A stretch of 64,000 bases of DNA, taken from the NCBI RefSeq assembly GCF_001605885.1, contig NZ_LRPE01000007.1, positions 1 to 64,000 on the forward strand. The letters run 5' to 3'. The first letter of the stretch is position 1. Every line of letters starts with the position of its first letter. Of the stretch, positions 56,234-64,000 are shown one piece after another. The notes beneath the pieces are model-generated. The model ran no database searches. It worked only from the letters and a program-made list of their open reading frames with translations, and was not told the DNA's origin. Origin of the DNA: Acinetobacter lactucae. GTDB taxonomy: Bacteria > Pseudomonadota > Gammaproteobacteria > Pseudomonadales > Moraxellaceae. The position numbers were made by a program, and so were the translations under genes.

Positions 56234-57043
56234 CTAGCGACCCAAGATCATCTCAAGCACAAATTTACTACCAATAAAGCCAATCGCCAAAAGCACAAAA
56301 CCGATCAAGGTAAAGCGAATCGCTTTTTGACCTCGCCATCCTAGTTTGTAATGGCCGATCAATAGTGAGCCATAGATAAACCAAGAAATAATACTAAAAA
56401 CGGTTTTATGAGCGAGATGTTGAGCAAAGAAGCTATCAATAGTTAAAAAACCAAATGCAAGCGCAATTGTTAATAGAATGAAACCAGTAATAATCAGATC
56501 AAATAATAAAGATTCCATCGCCTGAATTGGCGGAAGTAAGTTGACCCAGAAACGTTTTTTTTGTTTCTTTTTGAGTTCACGGTTTTGAAACCATATTAAG
56601 ATCGCATGTATGGTTGCCATTAATAAAACAGCATAGGCAGAAAGCGAAAGAATGATATGAGTATCAAGTCCTAGAGAATGCTGCTCAATAAATTGATCTG
56701 GTCGGCTAAAGGCAAAACCTAAAATAAGACCAATAGCTGCGACAGGTATGCCTAATAAATTTAACGGCAGAATTGGGCGGAAAGTACTAAAAATTAAGCT
56801 TAACAGTAGCATAAGCCCCGATGTGAAAGACATCAGGTTAAATACATCGTAGTTAATTCCTGCTGGCGTAAGCATAGCATCGCACAAAACTGTACCGTGT
56901 AGTGCTAGTGCCAAGAGAGCAACAAAAGCAAATAACCATGGGTTTGGTTCACGTTTTGACATTAAACGAATAAACAGATACCAGAAAGAAGTGGTATATG
57001 CGATGAGTGCCAAAATTGTGTAAACCAAGGGGAGGCTAATCAT
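56234..57043 (-). CDS. ypjD: CcsA-like cytochrome c assembly family membrane protein (YpjD)
   Basis: A 269-aa inner-membrane protein with eight predicted helices and the family's helical pattern (HIILSLSAYAVLLMATIHAIL at about residue 126). It is divergent from ffh, as in E. coli where ypjD neighbours ffh, which supports the symbol. The family resembles CcsA haem handling, but a direct role in cytochrome c biogenesis is not shown for YpjD. Confidence 0.85.
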   Translation of the reverse strand: MISLPLVYTILALIAYTTSFWYLFIRLMSKREPNPWLFAFVALLALALHGTVLCDAMLTPAGINYDVFNLMSFTSGLMLLLSLIFSTFRPILPLNLLGIPVAAIGLILGFAFSRPDQFIEQHSLGLDTHIILSLSAYAVLLMATIHAILIWFQNRELKKKQKKRFWVNLLPPIQAMESLLFDLIITGFILLTIALAFGFLTIDSFFAQHLAHKTVFSIISWFIYGSLLIGHYKLGWRGQKAIRFTLIGFVLLAIGFIGSKFVLEMILGR

Positions 57044-57183
57044 GTCAAACCTTTTTCAGGATTAATTCATCTATATAAGATATAAATTCGCTGCGAACTA
57101 AAGTATCCTATAGCATTCTATGCATAAATTTTCTATTTCGAGAAAGATTTTTTTGCAACTAGCCATTTTAAGCGGATTTTGCA

Positions 57184-58596
57184 ATGTTTGATACCTTAAC
57201 AGAACGACTCACACAGAGTTTAAGAAATGTTACTGGCTCAGGGCAGCTGACCGAAGACAATATTAAAGATACCTTACGTGAAGTACGTATGGCACTTCTT
57301 GAAGCCGATGTCGCGTTACCTGTAACTCGTGAATTTATCGCGAAAGTTAAGGAAGAGGCATTGGGCCAAGAAGTGATGACTCAGTTATCACCAGGCCAGG
57401 CATTTGTAAAAATTGTTTATGACGAACTCACCAAGATGATGGGTGAGGCGAATGAAACACTAGATTTAAGTGCGAAACCTCCTGTTGTAGTATTGCTTGC
57501 TGGTTTACAAGGTGCAGGTAAAACAACAACTGCTGCCAAGTTGGCACGTTTCTTAAAAGAACGTCAAAAGAAAAAAGTAATGACTGTTTCTGCCGACGTT
57601 TACCGTCCAGCAGCAATTAAACAGTTAGAAACTGTTTCAAATGAAGTTGGCGCAGGCTTTATTCCTTCAGATCCTTCTGAAAAGCCAATTGATATTGTTA
57701 ATCGTGCAATTGAACAGGCAAAAATCCAATTTGCTGATGTATTGATTGTCGATACGGCAGGTCGTCTCCATGTCGATGAAGATATGATGGACGAAATTAA
57801 AGAATTGCATGCAGCAGTTAAGCCGACTGAAACCCTGTTTGTGGTTGATGCCATGACAGGTCAGGATGCTGCAAATACAGCAAAAGCATTCAATGATGCT
57901 TTGGCACTTACAGGTGTGATTCTTACTAAAACTGATGGTGATGCACGTGGTGGTGCTGCGCTTTCTGTGCGTGCCATTACTGGTAAGCCAATCAAGTTCC
58001 TAGGTATGGGTGAGAAGCTTGACGCTTTAGAACCATTCCATCCGGACCGTGTTGCTCAACGTATTTTAGGCATGGGTGACGTACTTTCTTTAGTCGAAGA
58101 AGTTGAACGTAAAATCGACAAAGAAAAAGCCGAAAAAATGGCGAAAAAATTGCAAAAAGGCGGTAGCTTCAACTTTGAAGATATGCTGATGCAATTTGAG
58201 CAAATGAAAAAAATGGGCGGCATGATGGGCTTCTTAGATAAGTTGCCTGGCATGAGCGGTGCAGGAATTCAGCAAGCAATTGAGCAAGCGAACCCTGAAA
58301 AACAAGTCAAGAAGATGGAAGCTATTATCCAGTCAATGACTGTTAAAGAGCGCCGTAATCCGGACTTAATGAACCCAAGTCGTAAAAAACGTATTGCGGC
58401 AGGTTGCGGTATGGATGTTGCTGAAGTGAACAAACTTATTAAGCAACAAGCGCAAATGGCCAAAATGATGAAGAAGTTTGCGAATCCATCTGGTATGAGC
58501 AAAATGATGCGTTCATTAGGCAATATGCAAAAGCAATTTGGCGGCGGCGGTGGCGGAATGGGGCCACTCTTTGGTAATAATGACCAAAAGAAATAA
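57184..58596 (+). CDS. ffh: Signal recognition particle protein Ffh
   Basis: The SRP GTPase that targets inner-membrane proteins co-translationally (470 aa). The N-domain (residues about 1-95) precedes the G-domain with P-loop GLQGAGKTTTAAKLA (about 106-120), the RPAAIKQL switch region, DTAGR and TKTDGDARGGAAL. The methionine-rich M-domain (about 300-450) includes GGMMGFLDKLPGMSG and the RNA-binding RKKRIAAGCG. The C-terminus is glycine- and methionine-rich. The start begins MFDTLTERLTQSLR. Confidence 0.97.
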   Translation: MFDTLTERLTQSLRNVTGSGQLTEDNIKDTLREVRMALLEADVALPVTREFIAKVKEEALGQEVMTQLSPGQAFVKIVYDELTKMMGEANETLDLSAKPPVVVLLAGLQGAGKTTTAAKLARFLKERQKKKVMTVSADVYRPAAIKQLETVSNEVGAGFIPSDPSEKPIDIVNRAIEQAKIQFADVLIVDTAGRLHVDEDMMDEIKELHAAVKPTETLFVVDAMTGQDAANTAKAFNDALALTGVILTKTDGDARGGAALSVRAITGKPIKFLGMGEKLDALEPFHPDRVAQRILGMGDVLSLVEEVERKIDKEKAEKMAKKLQKGGSFNFEDMLMQFEQMKKMGGMMGFLDKLPGMSGAGIQQAIEQANPEKQVKKMEAIIQSMTVKERRNPDLMNPSRKKRIAAGCGMDVAEVNKLIKQQAQMAKMMKKFANPSGMSKMMRSLGNMQKQFGGGGGGMGPLFGNNDQKK

Positions 58597-58607
58597 ATCC
58601 ATAAAAT

Positions 58608-58634
58608 AAAAGGCGCATATAGCGCCTTTTATTT
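58608..58634. terminator. Bidirectional terminator ffh / coaX
   Basis: A 9-bp stem (aaaaggcgc / gcgcctttt) with a 5-base loop serves the convergent ends of ffh and coaX. Confidence 0.88.
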
Positions 58635-58645
58635 TGTTCTGTATT

Positions 58646-59380
58646 TTAGTCTTTAGGATAATGAGCAATATATTGCTGTAATCCTTTGAGCAAAAGATCA
58701 GTTTCTACAACAGGATCATATTTTTGTAAGAACTTGGCAAATAGTGTTGCATCGCCACCAGTCAGCAGCAGCTTTTTAGGAGATTGCTGCATAATATTTT
58801 CGATGGTACTAATAAGGCCCAATAAAATACCGTGGTGTACTGCATCAACTGTGTTATTGCCGGGATTTAGATTATCGAAAGCTGAGTCTGGAATTTTAAT
58901 GCCCTTTGTATTTTGAATCAGAGCATCTCGCTGCAAATATAAATTAGGAAGGATGTAACCTCCTAAATGTTGTTTACCTTGCGTTAGATCAATCGTGAGT
59001 GCTGTCCCGCAACCAATAATGCAATAGTTTTCATCAGTTTGAGCTACGGCTAAGACTTGTAACCAGCGGTCTATACCGAGCTGACTGGGAACTTCATAAC
59101 CACAGTGTAAACCTGCATATTCAGAGTGAACTTTGGCAAAGACCACTGGAATTTCAAGCCATTTTAAAATCTGCTGAATACGTTGATTGTTTTCGGTATC
59201 GAGTACCGAAGAAATCCCGATTCGATGCAAACCTTGATGCTTAAAGTGTTGAATTAATCCAAGTAGTAAATCGGCAGGTGACTGCAAGTGCAGCTCAGCT
59301 GCATGCTCAATTGTTTGATTATTTTCAGTAATCCAGTACTTTAAACGGGTGTTTCCGATATCAAGCCATAAACTTTTCAT
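58646..59380 (-). CDS. coaX: Type III pantothenate kinase
   Basis: Phosphorylates pantothenate in CoA biosynthesis (244 aa). The ASKHA-type phosphate loop is [14 protein letters not shown] at the N-terminus. The substrate region contains [10 protein letters not shown] and [10 protein letters not shown], and [10 protein letters not shown] is near the end. It is downstream of birA with a 15-base gap, a conserved pairing in many gammaproteobacteria. The order birA-coaX implies cotranscription. Confidence 0.94.
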   Translation of the reverse strand: MKSLWLDIGNTRLKYWITENNQTIEHAAELHLQSPADLLLGLIQHFKHQGLHRIGISSVLDTENNQRIQQILKWLEIPVVFAKVHSEYAGLHCGYEVPSQLGIDRWLQVLAVAQTDENYCIIGCGTALTIDLTQGKQHLGGYILPNLYLQRDALIQNTKGIKIPDSAFDNLNPGNNTVDAVHHGILLGLISTIENIMQQSPKKLLLTGGDATLFAKFLQKYDPVVETDLLLKGLQQYIAHYPKD

Positions 59381-59395
59381 GGAGAAAACACCTAT

Positions 59396-60148
59396 TTACT
59401 GAGTAGTCTGTGGTCTTAAACGACCTTGATAAAACTGCTGTGGTTCTGGTGTTTCAAGAATTACCGCACCTTCATTGGAAATCCCAACAAAACGACCATG
59501 TACCAGTCCCTGACTATGTTCGAACTGTACCAACTGATTAATCCATGCAGCATGGTGATTAAAACGTCCTGCCAAATTGTAGCAGCCATGATCAAACCAG
59601 CGAGCAGCATTTTGAATTGCAACATAAAGCTCTGAAATTAACTCAAGACGGCCCATTTGCTCTAAACCTAAATCTTCTAGAGACGTAATCGATTGATCAC
59701 TATCAGTCACTGGTGGTGTTTTTAAATTAATACCTACACCTACAATAGCCTGATGCTGAGACAGGGGTTCGACTAAAATTCCACCCCATTTACCCTGAGT
59801 ACTATATAAATCGTTTGGCCATTTCACTTGTAGATTTAGAGCTAGTAACTGCGGAATTTGCAGAATATTTAGAGCAACTTCAAGTGCTAAGCGACCATCT
59901 AAGGGTGTTCGAGTTTGCACCAATGTGCTTAAATAAATGTTTCCTTCAGGTGAAATCCATTGCCGTTGATGTTGGCCTCGCCCTTGAGTTTGTTGAGCAC
60001 TGCAAACCAAGCCTGTTGTAATGCCTTTTTGGGCAATTTCACGAATATCATCATTGGTCGAAGTTGTGGTTGCTTTTAATAAAACCACTTCTGGAAGCTG
60101 GTTTTTTGCGCTTAAAAGTTGTTGTAGTTGGCGAGTCTCTAAATCCAT
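59396..60148 (-). CDS. birA: Biotin-[acetyl-CoA-carboxylase] ligase without a repressor domain
   Basis: A 250-aa biotin protein ligase. The biotin/ATP motif TTSTNDDI, GRGQHQRQWISPEGNIYLS and KWPNDL are present. It lacks the N-terminal winged helix of the E. coli BirA (321 aa), so it should be a ligase only and not repress the biotin operon. It precedes coaX in the same orientation and is divergent from the TauE/SafE gene by 30 bases. Confidence 0.93.
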   Translation of the reverse strand: MDLETRQLQQLLSAKNQLPEVVLLKATTTSTNDDIREIAQKGITTGLVCSAQQTQGRGQHQRQWISPEGNIYLSTLVQTRTPLDGRLALEVALNILQIPQLLALNLQVKWPNDLYSTQGKWGGILVEPLSQHQAIVGVGINLKTPPVTDSDQSITSLEDLGLEQMGRLELISELYVAIQNAARWFDHGCYNLAGRFNHHAAWINQLVQFEHSQGLVHGRFVGISNEGAVILETPEPQQFYQGRLRPQTTQ

Positions 60149-60178
60149 GTTGAATATGAGCAGAGTGGTAAAACATTT

Positions 60179-60982
60179 ATGGAGTTAATCATATATTTAC
60201 TCATTGGCGCAATTGCTGGTTTTACTGCCGGATTGTTTGGAGTTGGTGGTGGACTAATTATTGTACCAATCCTCTATGTCGTTTTTACCCAGTTAAATTA
60301 TGACCCAGCTGTAATCATGCATATTGCAGTCGGAACATCGCTTGCAACCATTATTGTGACATCTTTTAGTTCAGTCTCGGCTCATCATAAAAAGGGTGCG
60401 GTACTCTGGCCCGTTTTTCGTAATTTAGCGCCAGGGTTAGTATTAGGTTCATTTTTAGGAGCGGGTATTGCCGACTTGATGTCTGGTCAGCATTTGCAAC
60501 TTCTTATTGGAATTTTTGCGGTTGTGATGGCCTATCGGATGTTTAAAGGGGCACATGTCGTTGTTGACCCAACACGTCAGCTTCCTTCAACACCCATGCA
60601 ATTTATGGCGGGTGGCGGTATTGGCATTGCCTCTGCAATTTTTGGAATTGGGGGAGGAAGCTTAACCGTGCCATATTTAAATCGTCATGGTGTTGTCATG
60701 CAAAAAGCAGTTGCGACTTCTGCCGCTTGCGGTTTACCGATTGCAGTTGCAGGAGCGATTGGATTTATGTGGTTTGGTGCTAAAGAACACATCTCTGTAC
60801 CTAACACGATCGGTTATGTGCATATCTATGCTTTTATTGGTATTAGTATCATGAGTTTTGTCACAGCGAAGTTTGGAGCAAAGGTTGCTCATGCCTTGTC
60901 GCCGCAGATGTTAAAAAAATGTTTTGCTTGCCTGTTAGTGGTGGTAGGCAGTTATTTTATTTATAAAGGCATTATGCATTAG
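60179..60982 (+). CDS. TauE/SafE-family sulfite/organosulfur exporter
   Basis: A 267-aa inner-membrane protein with eight predicted helices in two halves. The first half has the motif GAIAGFTAGLFGVGGGLIIVP and the second GGGIGIASAIFGIGGGSLTVPYL, so the internal symmetry typical of the family is clear. The substrate in this family varies (sulfite, sulfoacetate, others). It shares a 30-bp divergent gap with birA. Confidence 0.88.
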   Translation: MELIIYLLIGAIAGFTAGLFGVGGGLIIVPILYVVFTQLNYDPAVIMHIAVGTSLATIIVTSFSSVSAHHKKGAVLWPVFRNLAPGLVLGSFLGAGIADLMSGQHLQLLIGIFAVVMAYRMFKGAHVVVDPTRQLPSTPMQFMAGGGIGIASAIFGIGGGSLTVPYLNRHGVVMQKAVATSAACGLPIAVAGAIGFMWFGAKEHISVPNTIGYVHIYAFIGISIMSFVTAKFGAKVAHALSPQMLKKCFACLLVVVGSYFIYKGIMH

Positions 60983-61020
60983 AGACTAAAATCTTAAATT
61001 TAGTAAGAAGATTATGTAAG

Positions 61021-61052
61021 AGCTTGAATTTTTAGGAATTCGAGCTTTTTTT
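61021..61052 (+). terminator. Terminator after the TauE/SafE gene
   Basis: A 10-bp stem (agcttgaatt / aattcgagct, one non-Watson-Crick pair) with a 6-base loop is followed by a T7 tract. Confidence 0.8.
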
Positions 61053-61239
61053 GTTCATAAAATATAAGAATGTTCTAGGCTTTTATTCATCTGATTTTGG
61101 TGTTGTTTTTAAATGAGTTGGCTTAAAATGCAATGAAATTGTCAGACAATGACATAGTTTTTAATCGATGGGATCAGTTAAAAACAAGGATGCGAAAGAA
61201 AAGCATGGATTAATGCATATAAAAAGTAGCGGGTGATTT

Positions 61240-61935
61240 ATGAATCTCGAAGAGACAGAAAGTCTTTCTGAGCAAATTGTCAAATATATTAGCGAACAGA
61301 TCATTAGTGGTGAACTAGTTGAAGGCGAACGTATTCAAGAGCTGCGTATTGCCAAAGAACTTGACGTCAGCCGAGGATCAGTTCGTGAAGCATTGTTACT
61401 ATTAGAGCGTACTCATTTAATTGAGATATTTCCGCGCCGTGGGGCAATTGTCTCAGAAATGTCTGCACAACAAGTTAAAGCGTTGTTTGATACAAATATG
61501 ATGTTATTGGGGCATATTGTACAACGCATGAGCGAAACATGGCGTGCGCATGAAGCAGATCAATTACAGTTGCTATTAGAGCAACTTCTTGAGCATGTTA
61601 AAGCAGGTGATATCGAAAAATTTTATGATGGAGTCTTCCAATATTTAGCTGAACAGCAAGATATGGTCGGGAATCCTTATCTAATGAAGTTTTATAAAGA
61701 GCTATTGCCTTCATTACGTCGTAGTTATTTTTTGACCTTAAATACCTCTAAGCGGGAACTACAAGAAGCATTTGCATTATTTAAACTCGTGACTGATGCA
61801 ATTTTAATCCGAAAATCACAACAAGCCGCTTTATTTATGGAAGATTTTTGTCGACACTTACGTAACCTTGTGTTGGAATCGCTGACACGAATGAAACAGA
61901 TTGAATTGGCTTGGGCAAGACGCTCACGCCGCTAG
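61240..61935 (+). CDS. GntR/FadR-family regulator
   Basis: A 231-aa regulator with an N-terminal winged helix (residues about 8-75, RIQELRIAKELDVSRGSVREALLLLERT) and a C-terminal all-helical FCD-like domain. The usual FCD metal-binding His following a D-x3 pattern is missing here (the helix reads FYDGVFQYLAE), so ligand or metal binding may differ. It precedes smc by 10 bases on the same strand. The target genes are unknown. Confidence 0.85.
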   Translation: MNLEETESLSEQIVKYISEQIISGELVEGERIQELRIAKELDVSRGSVREALLLLERTHLIEIFPRRGAIVSEMSAQQVKALFDTNMMLLGHIVQRMSETWRAHEADQLQLLLEQLLEHVKAGDIEKFYDGVFQYLAEQQDMVGNPYLMKFYKELLPSLRRSYFLTLNTSKRELQEAFALFKLVTDAILIRKSQQAALFMEDFCRHLRNLVLESLTRMKQIELAWARRSRR

Positions 61936-61945
61936 TTAGGGCATT

Positions 61946-64000
61946 ATGCGTTTAAGCAGTTTAAAACTTTCAGGCTTTAAATCTTTTGCAGATAGTACAA
62001 CCTTAAATTTTAAGGCGAACCGCACAGCAGTGGTTGGTCCAAACGGTTGTGGCAAATCCAATGTAATCGATGCGATCCGCTGGGTGATGGGGGAATCAAA
62101 TGCCCGTCAGCTTCGTGGTGGTAGCATGCAAGATGTTATTTTTACAGGAACTTCCAAACGCAAGCCCGTTGGTGTGGCCAGTGTTGAGCTACGCTTTGAT
62201 AATACTTATGGAAAGTTGGGCGGATCTTATAATGCGTATAATGAGTTAGCCGTTCGCCGTCAGGTGACTCGCGAAGGTAAATCCGAATATTTCTTAAATG
62301 GTACACGTTGCCGCCGTCGTGATATTACCGATATTTTCTTGGGAACAGGCTTAGGGCCACGTTCTTATGCGGTGATTGAACAAGGCATGATTAACCGTTT
62401 GGTTGACGCCAAGCCCGAAGAAATGCGTGTGTTTATTGAAGAAGCAGCAGGTGTTTCACGCTATCAAGCGCGTCGACGCGAAACATTGCAACATCTTGAA
62501 CATACAGAGCAAAACCTTTCACGTTTAGAAGATATTGCGCTTGAGTTAAAATCGCAGCTTAAAACGCTTAAACGCCAGTCAGAAGCGGCAGTTCAATATA
62601 AAACGTTAGAAAGCCAGATTCGTACGCTGAAAATTGAAATTTTGTCTTTTCAGGCAGATAAAAGTGTACGCCTACAAGAAGAATATACAGTTCAAATGAA
62701 TGAACTGGGTGAAACCTTTAAATTGGTTCGTTCAGAGCTAAGTACAATTGAACATGATTTAGAAGCAACTAGTGCTTTATTTCAGCGACTCATTCAGCAA
62801 TCTTCACCACTACAACACGAATGGCAGCAAGCTGAGAAAAAACTGTCTGAACTGAAAATGACTCTGGAACAAAAACAGAGTTTATACCAGCAAAATAGTA
62901 CCACTCTCGTTCAGTTAGAACAGCAAAAATTCCAAACTAAAGAACGTTTACAGCTTTCTGAATTGCAACTTGAAACTTTGAATAATCAGTTAGATGAACA
63001 AACTGAAGCCTTAACTGCAATTGAGCATACAGCAGCCGAAGCTGAACAAAACTTTGCTGATTTACAATCCCAGCAAAAACAAGCACAACAACAGTTTGAA
63101 CAAGTAAAAGCTCAGGTTGAAAAACAACAGCAACAAAAAATGCAAATGTCAGCTCAAATTGAGCAGTTAGACAAAAATGTTTTAAGAATTGAGCAGCAAA
63201 AAGAAACGTTGCAACATCAAGCAAGTCAGATTCAATCGCATGTTCATGAAGATGAACAGGGCGAGCTTGAACAGCTACAACAGCAGCTTTGTCGTGAAAT
63301 TTCGGTGCTTGAAATTGAAATTGAGCAACAATTGCTAAGTTTAGAGCAATCTCAACAGCAACATCAGTTAAGTAAAAATCAACAACAAACCCTGAAAACT
63401 GAGATTCAAGTTTTATTATCAGAGCAGAAAAACCTAAGTCAGCTTGTTGCAAAGCAAAGCCCAAAGCAGCATCAAGATGCGTTACGTTTAATGCAGGCTC
63501 TACAGTTAAGTGAGCAAGGTAAACCGCATGCGCAGATTGTTGAGAAGTTTTTAGCAAAATGGTTGCAGGCGCATATTGTTGAAACTGAACAAGCCTTTCA
63601 GGAAGGAATTGCTCGCCAGTTAAAACCTTCCGAGTACACAAGTAAATTTAAAAGTAGTTTGCCTTGTTTAAATGAGTGGATTGCGTCGCCACAACTATCA
63701 ATATTTTCAAATGTAGCGATTGCACAAGATTTGACTCATGCTTTAAATGAGCAAAAGCAACTGCAACATGGTCAGTCTATTTTGACTTTAGATGGTTATT
63801 ATGTTGGGCAGGATTGGGTGATCGCCCTTATGTATGATGACGAAAGTCAAAGTGCACAAGGTATGCTGAGCCATCGTATTCGTTTAGATGAAATTGAACA
63901 GGCTCTTGAAAAGCAGCAACTTGAATTACAAGCATTAGATCAAATTGTAGTACAGCAAAAGGATGAGTTAGGGCAGTTACAGGCTGATGTGCAGCACAAA
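61946..64000 (+). CDS. smc: Chromosome segregation protein SMC (partial, runs off the window)
   Basis: The first 685 codons of a structural-maintenance-of-chromosomes ATPase that organises and segregates DNA. The Walker A loop is GPNGCGKS at residues 31-38, followed by the N-lobe signature VIDAIRWVMGE and a Q-loop region (SMQDVIFTGT). From about residue 165 onwards it is a Gln/Glu/Leu-rich coiled coil. The hinge and C-terminal ATPase are beyond 64000. The start ATG has TTAGGG about 8 bases upstream. There is no stop before the right edge. Confidence 0.95.
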   Translation, partial: MRLSSLKLSGFKSFADSTTLNFKANRTAVVGPNGCGKSNVIDAIRWVMGESNARQLRGGSMQDVIFTGTSKRKPVGVASVELRFDNTYGKLGGSYNAYNELAVRRQVTREGKSEYFLNGTRCRRRDITDIFLGTGLGPRSYAVIEQGMINRLVDAKPEEMRVFIEEAAGVSRYQARRRETLQHLEHTEQNLSRLEDIALELKSQLKTLKRQSEAAVQYKTLESQIRTLKIEILSFQADKSVRLQEEYTVQMNELGETFKLVRSELSTIEHDLEATSALFQRLIQQSSPLQHEWQQAEKKLSELKMTLEQKQSLYQQNSTTLVQLEQQKFQTKERLQLSELQLETLNNQLDEQTEALTAIEHTAAEAEQNFADLQSQQKQAQQQFEQVKAQVEKQQQQKMQMSAQIEQLDKNVLRIEQQKETLQHQASQIQSHVHEDEQGELEQLQQQLCREISVLEIEIEQQLLSLEQSQQQHQLSKNQQQTLKTEIQVLLSEQKNLSQLVAKQSPKQHQDALRLMQALQLSEQGKPHAQIVEKFLAKWLQAHIVETEQAFQEGIARQLKPSEYTSKFKSSLPCLNEWIASPQLSIFSNVAIAQDLTHALNEQKQLQHGQSILTLDGYYVGQDWVIALMYDDESQSAQGMLSHRIRLDEIEQALEKQQLELQALDQIVVQQKDELGQLQADVQHK

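Noticed and set aside
62937-63641. A 234-residue minus-strand frame inside smc
   Set aside because: It is antisense to the Gln/Glu-rich coiled coil of smc and only reflects codon composition.

Overview
The window looks like chromosome of an Acinetobacter of the calcoaceticus-baumannii group. The base composition is moderately AT-rich. The BfmR/BfmS two-component pair is recognisable along its whole length. The nuo operon has a fused nuoCD and a nuoG-nuoN order typical of gammaproteobacteria. Class Ia nrdA/nrdB, fpr with a divergent LysR gene, ypjD-ffh, coaX-birA and smc complete a conserved housekeeping backbone. No rRNA, tRNA, CRISPR array, insertion sequence or plasmid/phage replication gene was seen.

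Layout. Positions 1-1270 are a conspicuously AT-rich accessory patch with a serine-recombinase-like protein that has lost its catalytic residues and a small cysteine-containing orphan. Positions 1440-5887 (minus) hold nrdA, an unannotated 44-residue membrane protein, and nrdB. The nrdA promoter carries two candidate NrdR boxes exactly 32 bp apart and a perfect DnaA box upstream. Positions 6420-8818 are bfmRS, with a palindrome between the -35 and -10 elements. A hypothetical gene and a MASE1-GGDEF diguanylate cyclase (minus) follow. Positions 11130-26173 are the complete NADH dehydrogenase I operon (nuoA, B, CD, E-N). Next come upp, a cold-shock protein, a LysR gene divergent from fpr, small membrane proteins, an MscS-like channel, a BaiN-type flavoprotein and a PLP desulfhydrase/deaminase. 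After these lies a TetR-MFS-HlyD efflux operon with a clear operator, then a LysE exporter, a lipoprotein/EF-hand pair, metG, a repeat-containing LEA-like hydrophilic protein, apbC/mrp, a lipoprotein nucleosidase homologue, a DUF2062 protein, a second LysE exporter and dcd.

Positions 47238-55126 hold the least understood part: five consecutive exported proteins of 241-803 residues. They share a short motif right after the signal peptide (roughly L-x-D-x-x-L-x4-G-Q-x-G) and close cysteine pairs, but little else. They look like a surface or secreted-fibre system related to proteins named DUF6160 or Fil-like in Acinetobacter, and they are the best candidate for an undescribed system here. The window then returns to housekeeping genes (dusC, ypjD, ffh, coaX, birA, a TauE/SafE permease, a GntR regulator) and runs off the right edge inside smc.

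Functional themes are nucleotide metabolism (nrdAB, upp, dcd, the nucleosidase homologue), respiration and redox balance (nuo, fpr), envelope stress and surface biology (bfmRS, the exported five-gene cluster, small membrane proteins), and export or efflux. All product calls come from reading the translated sequence and recalled family motifs; no database search was run.
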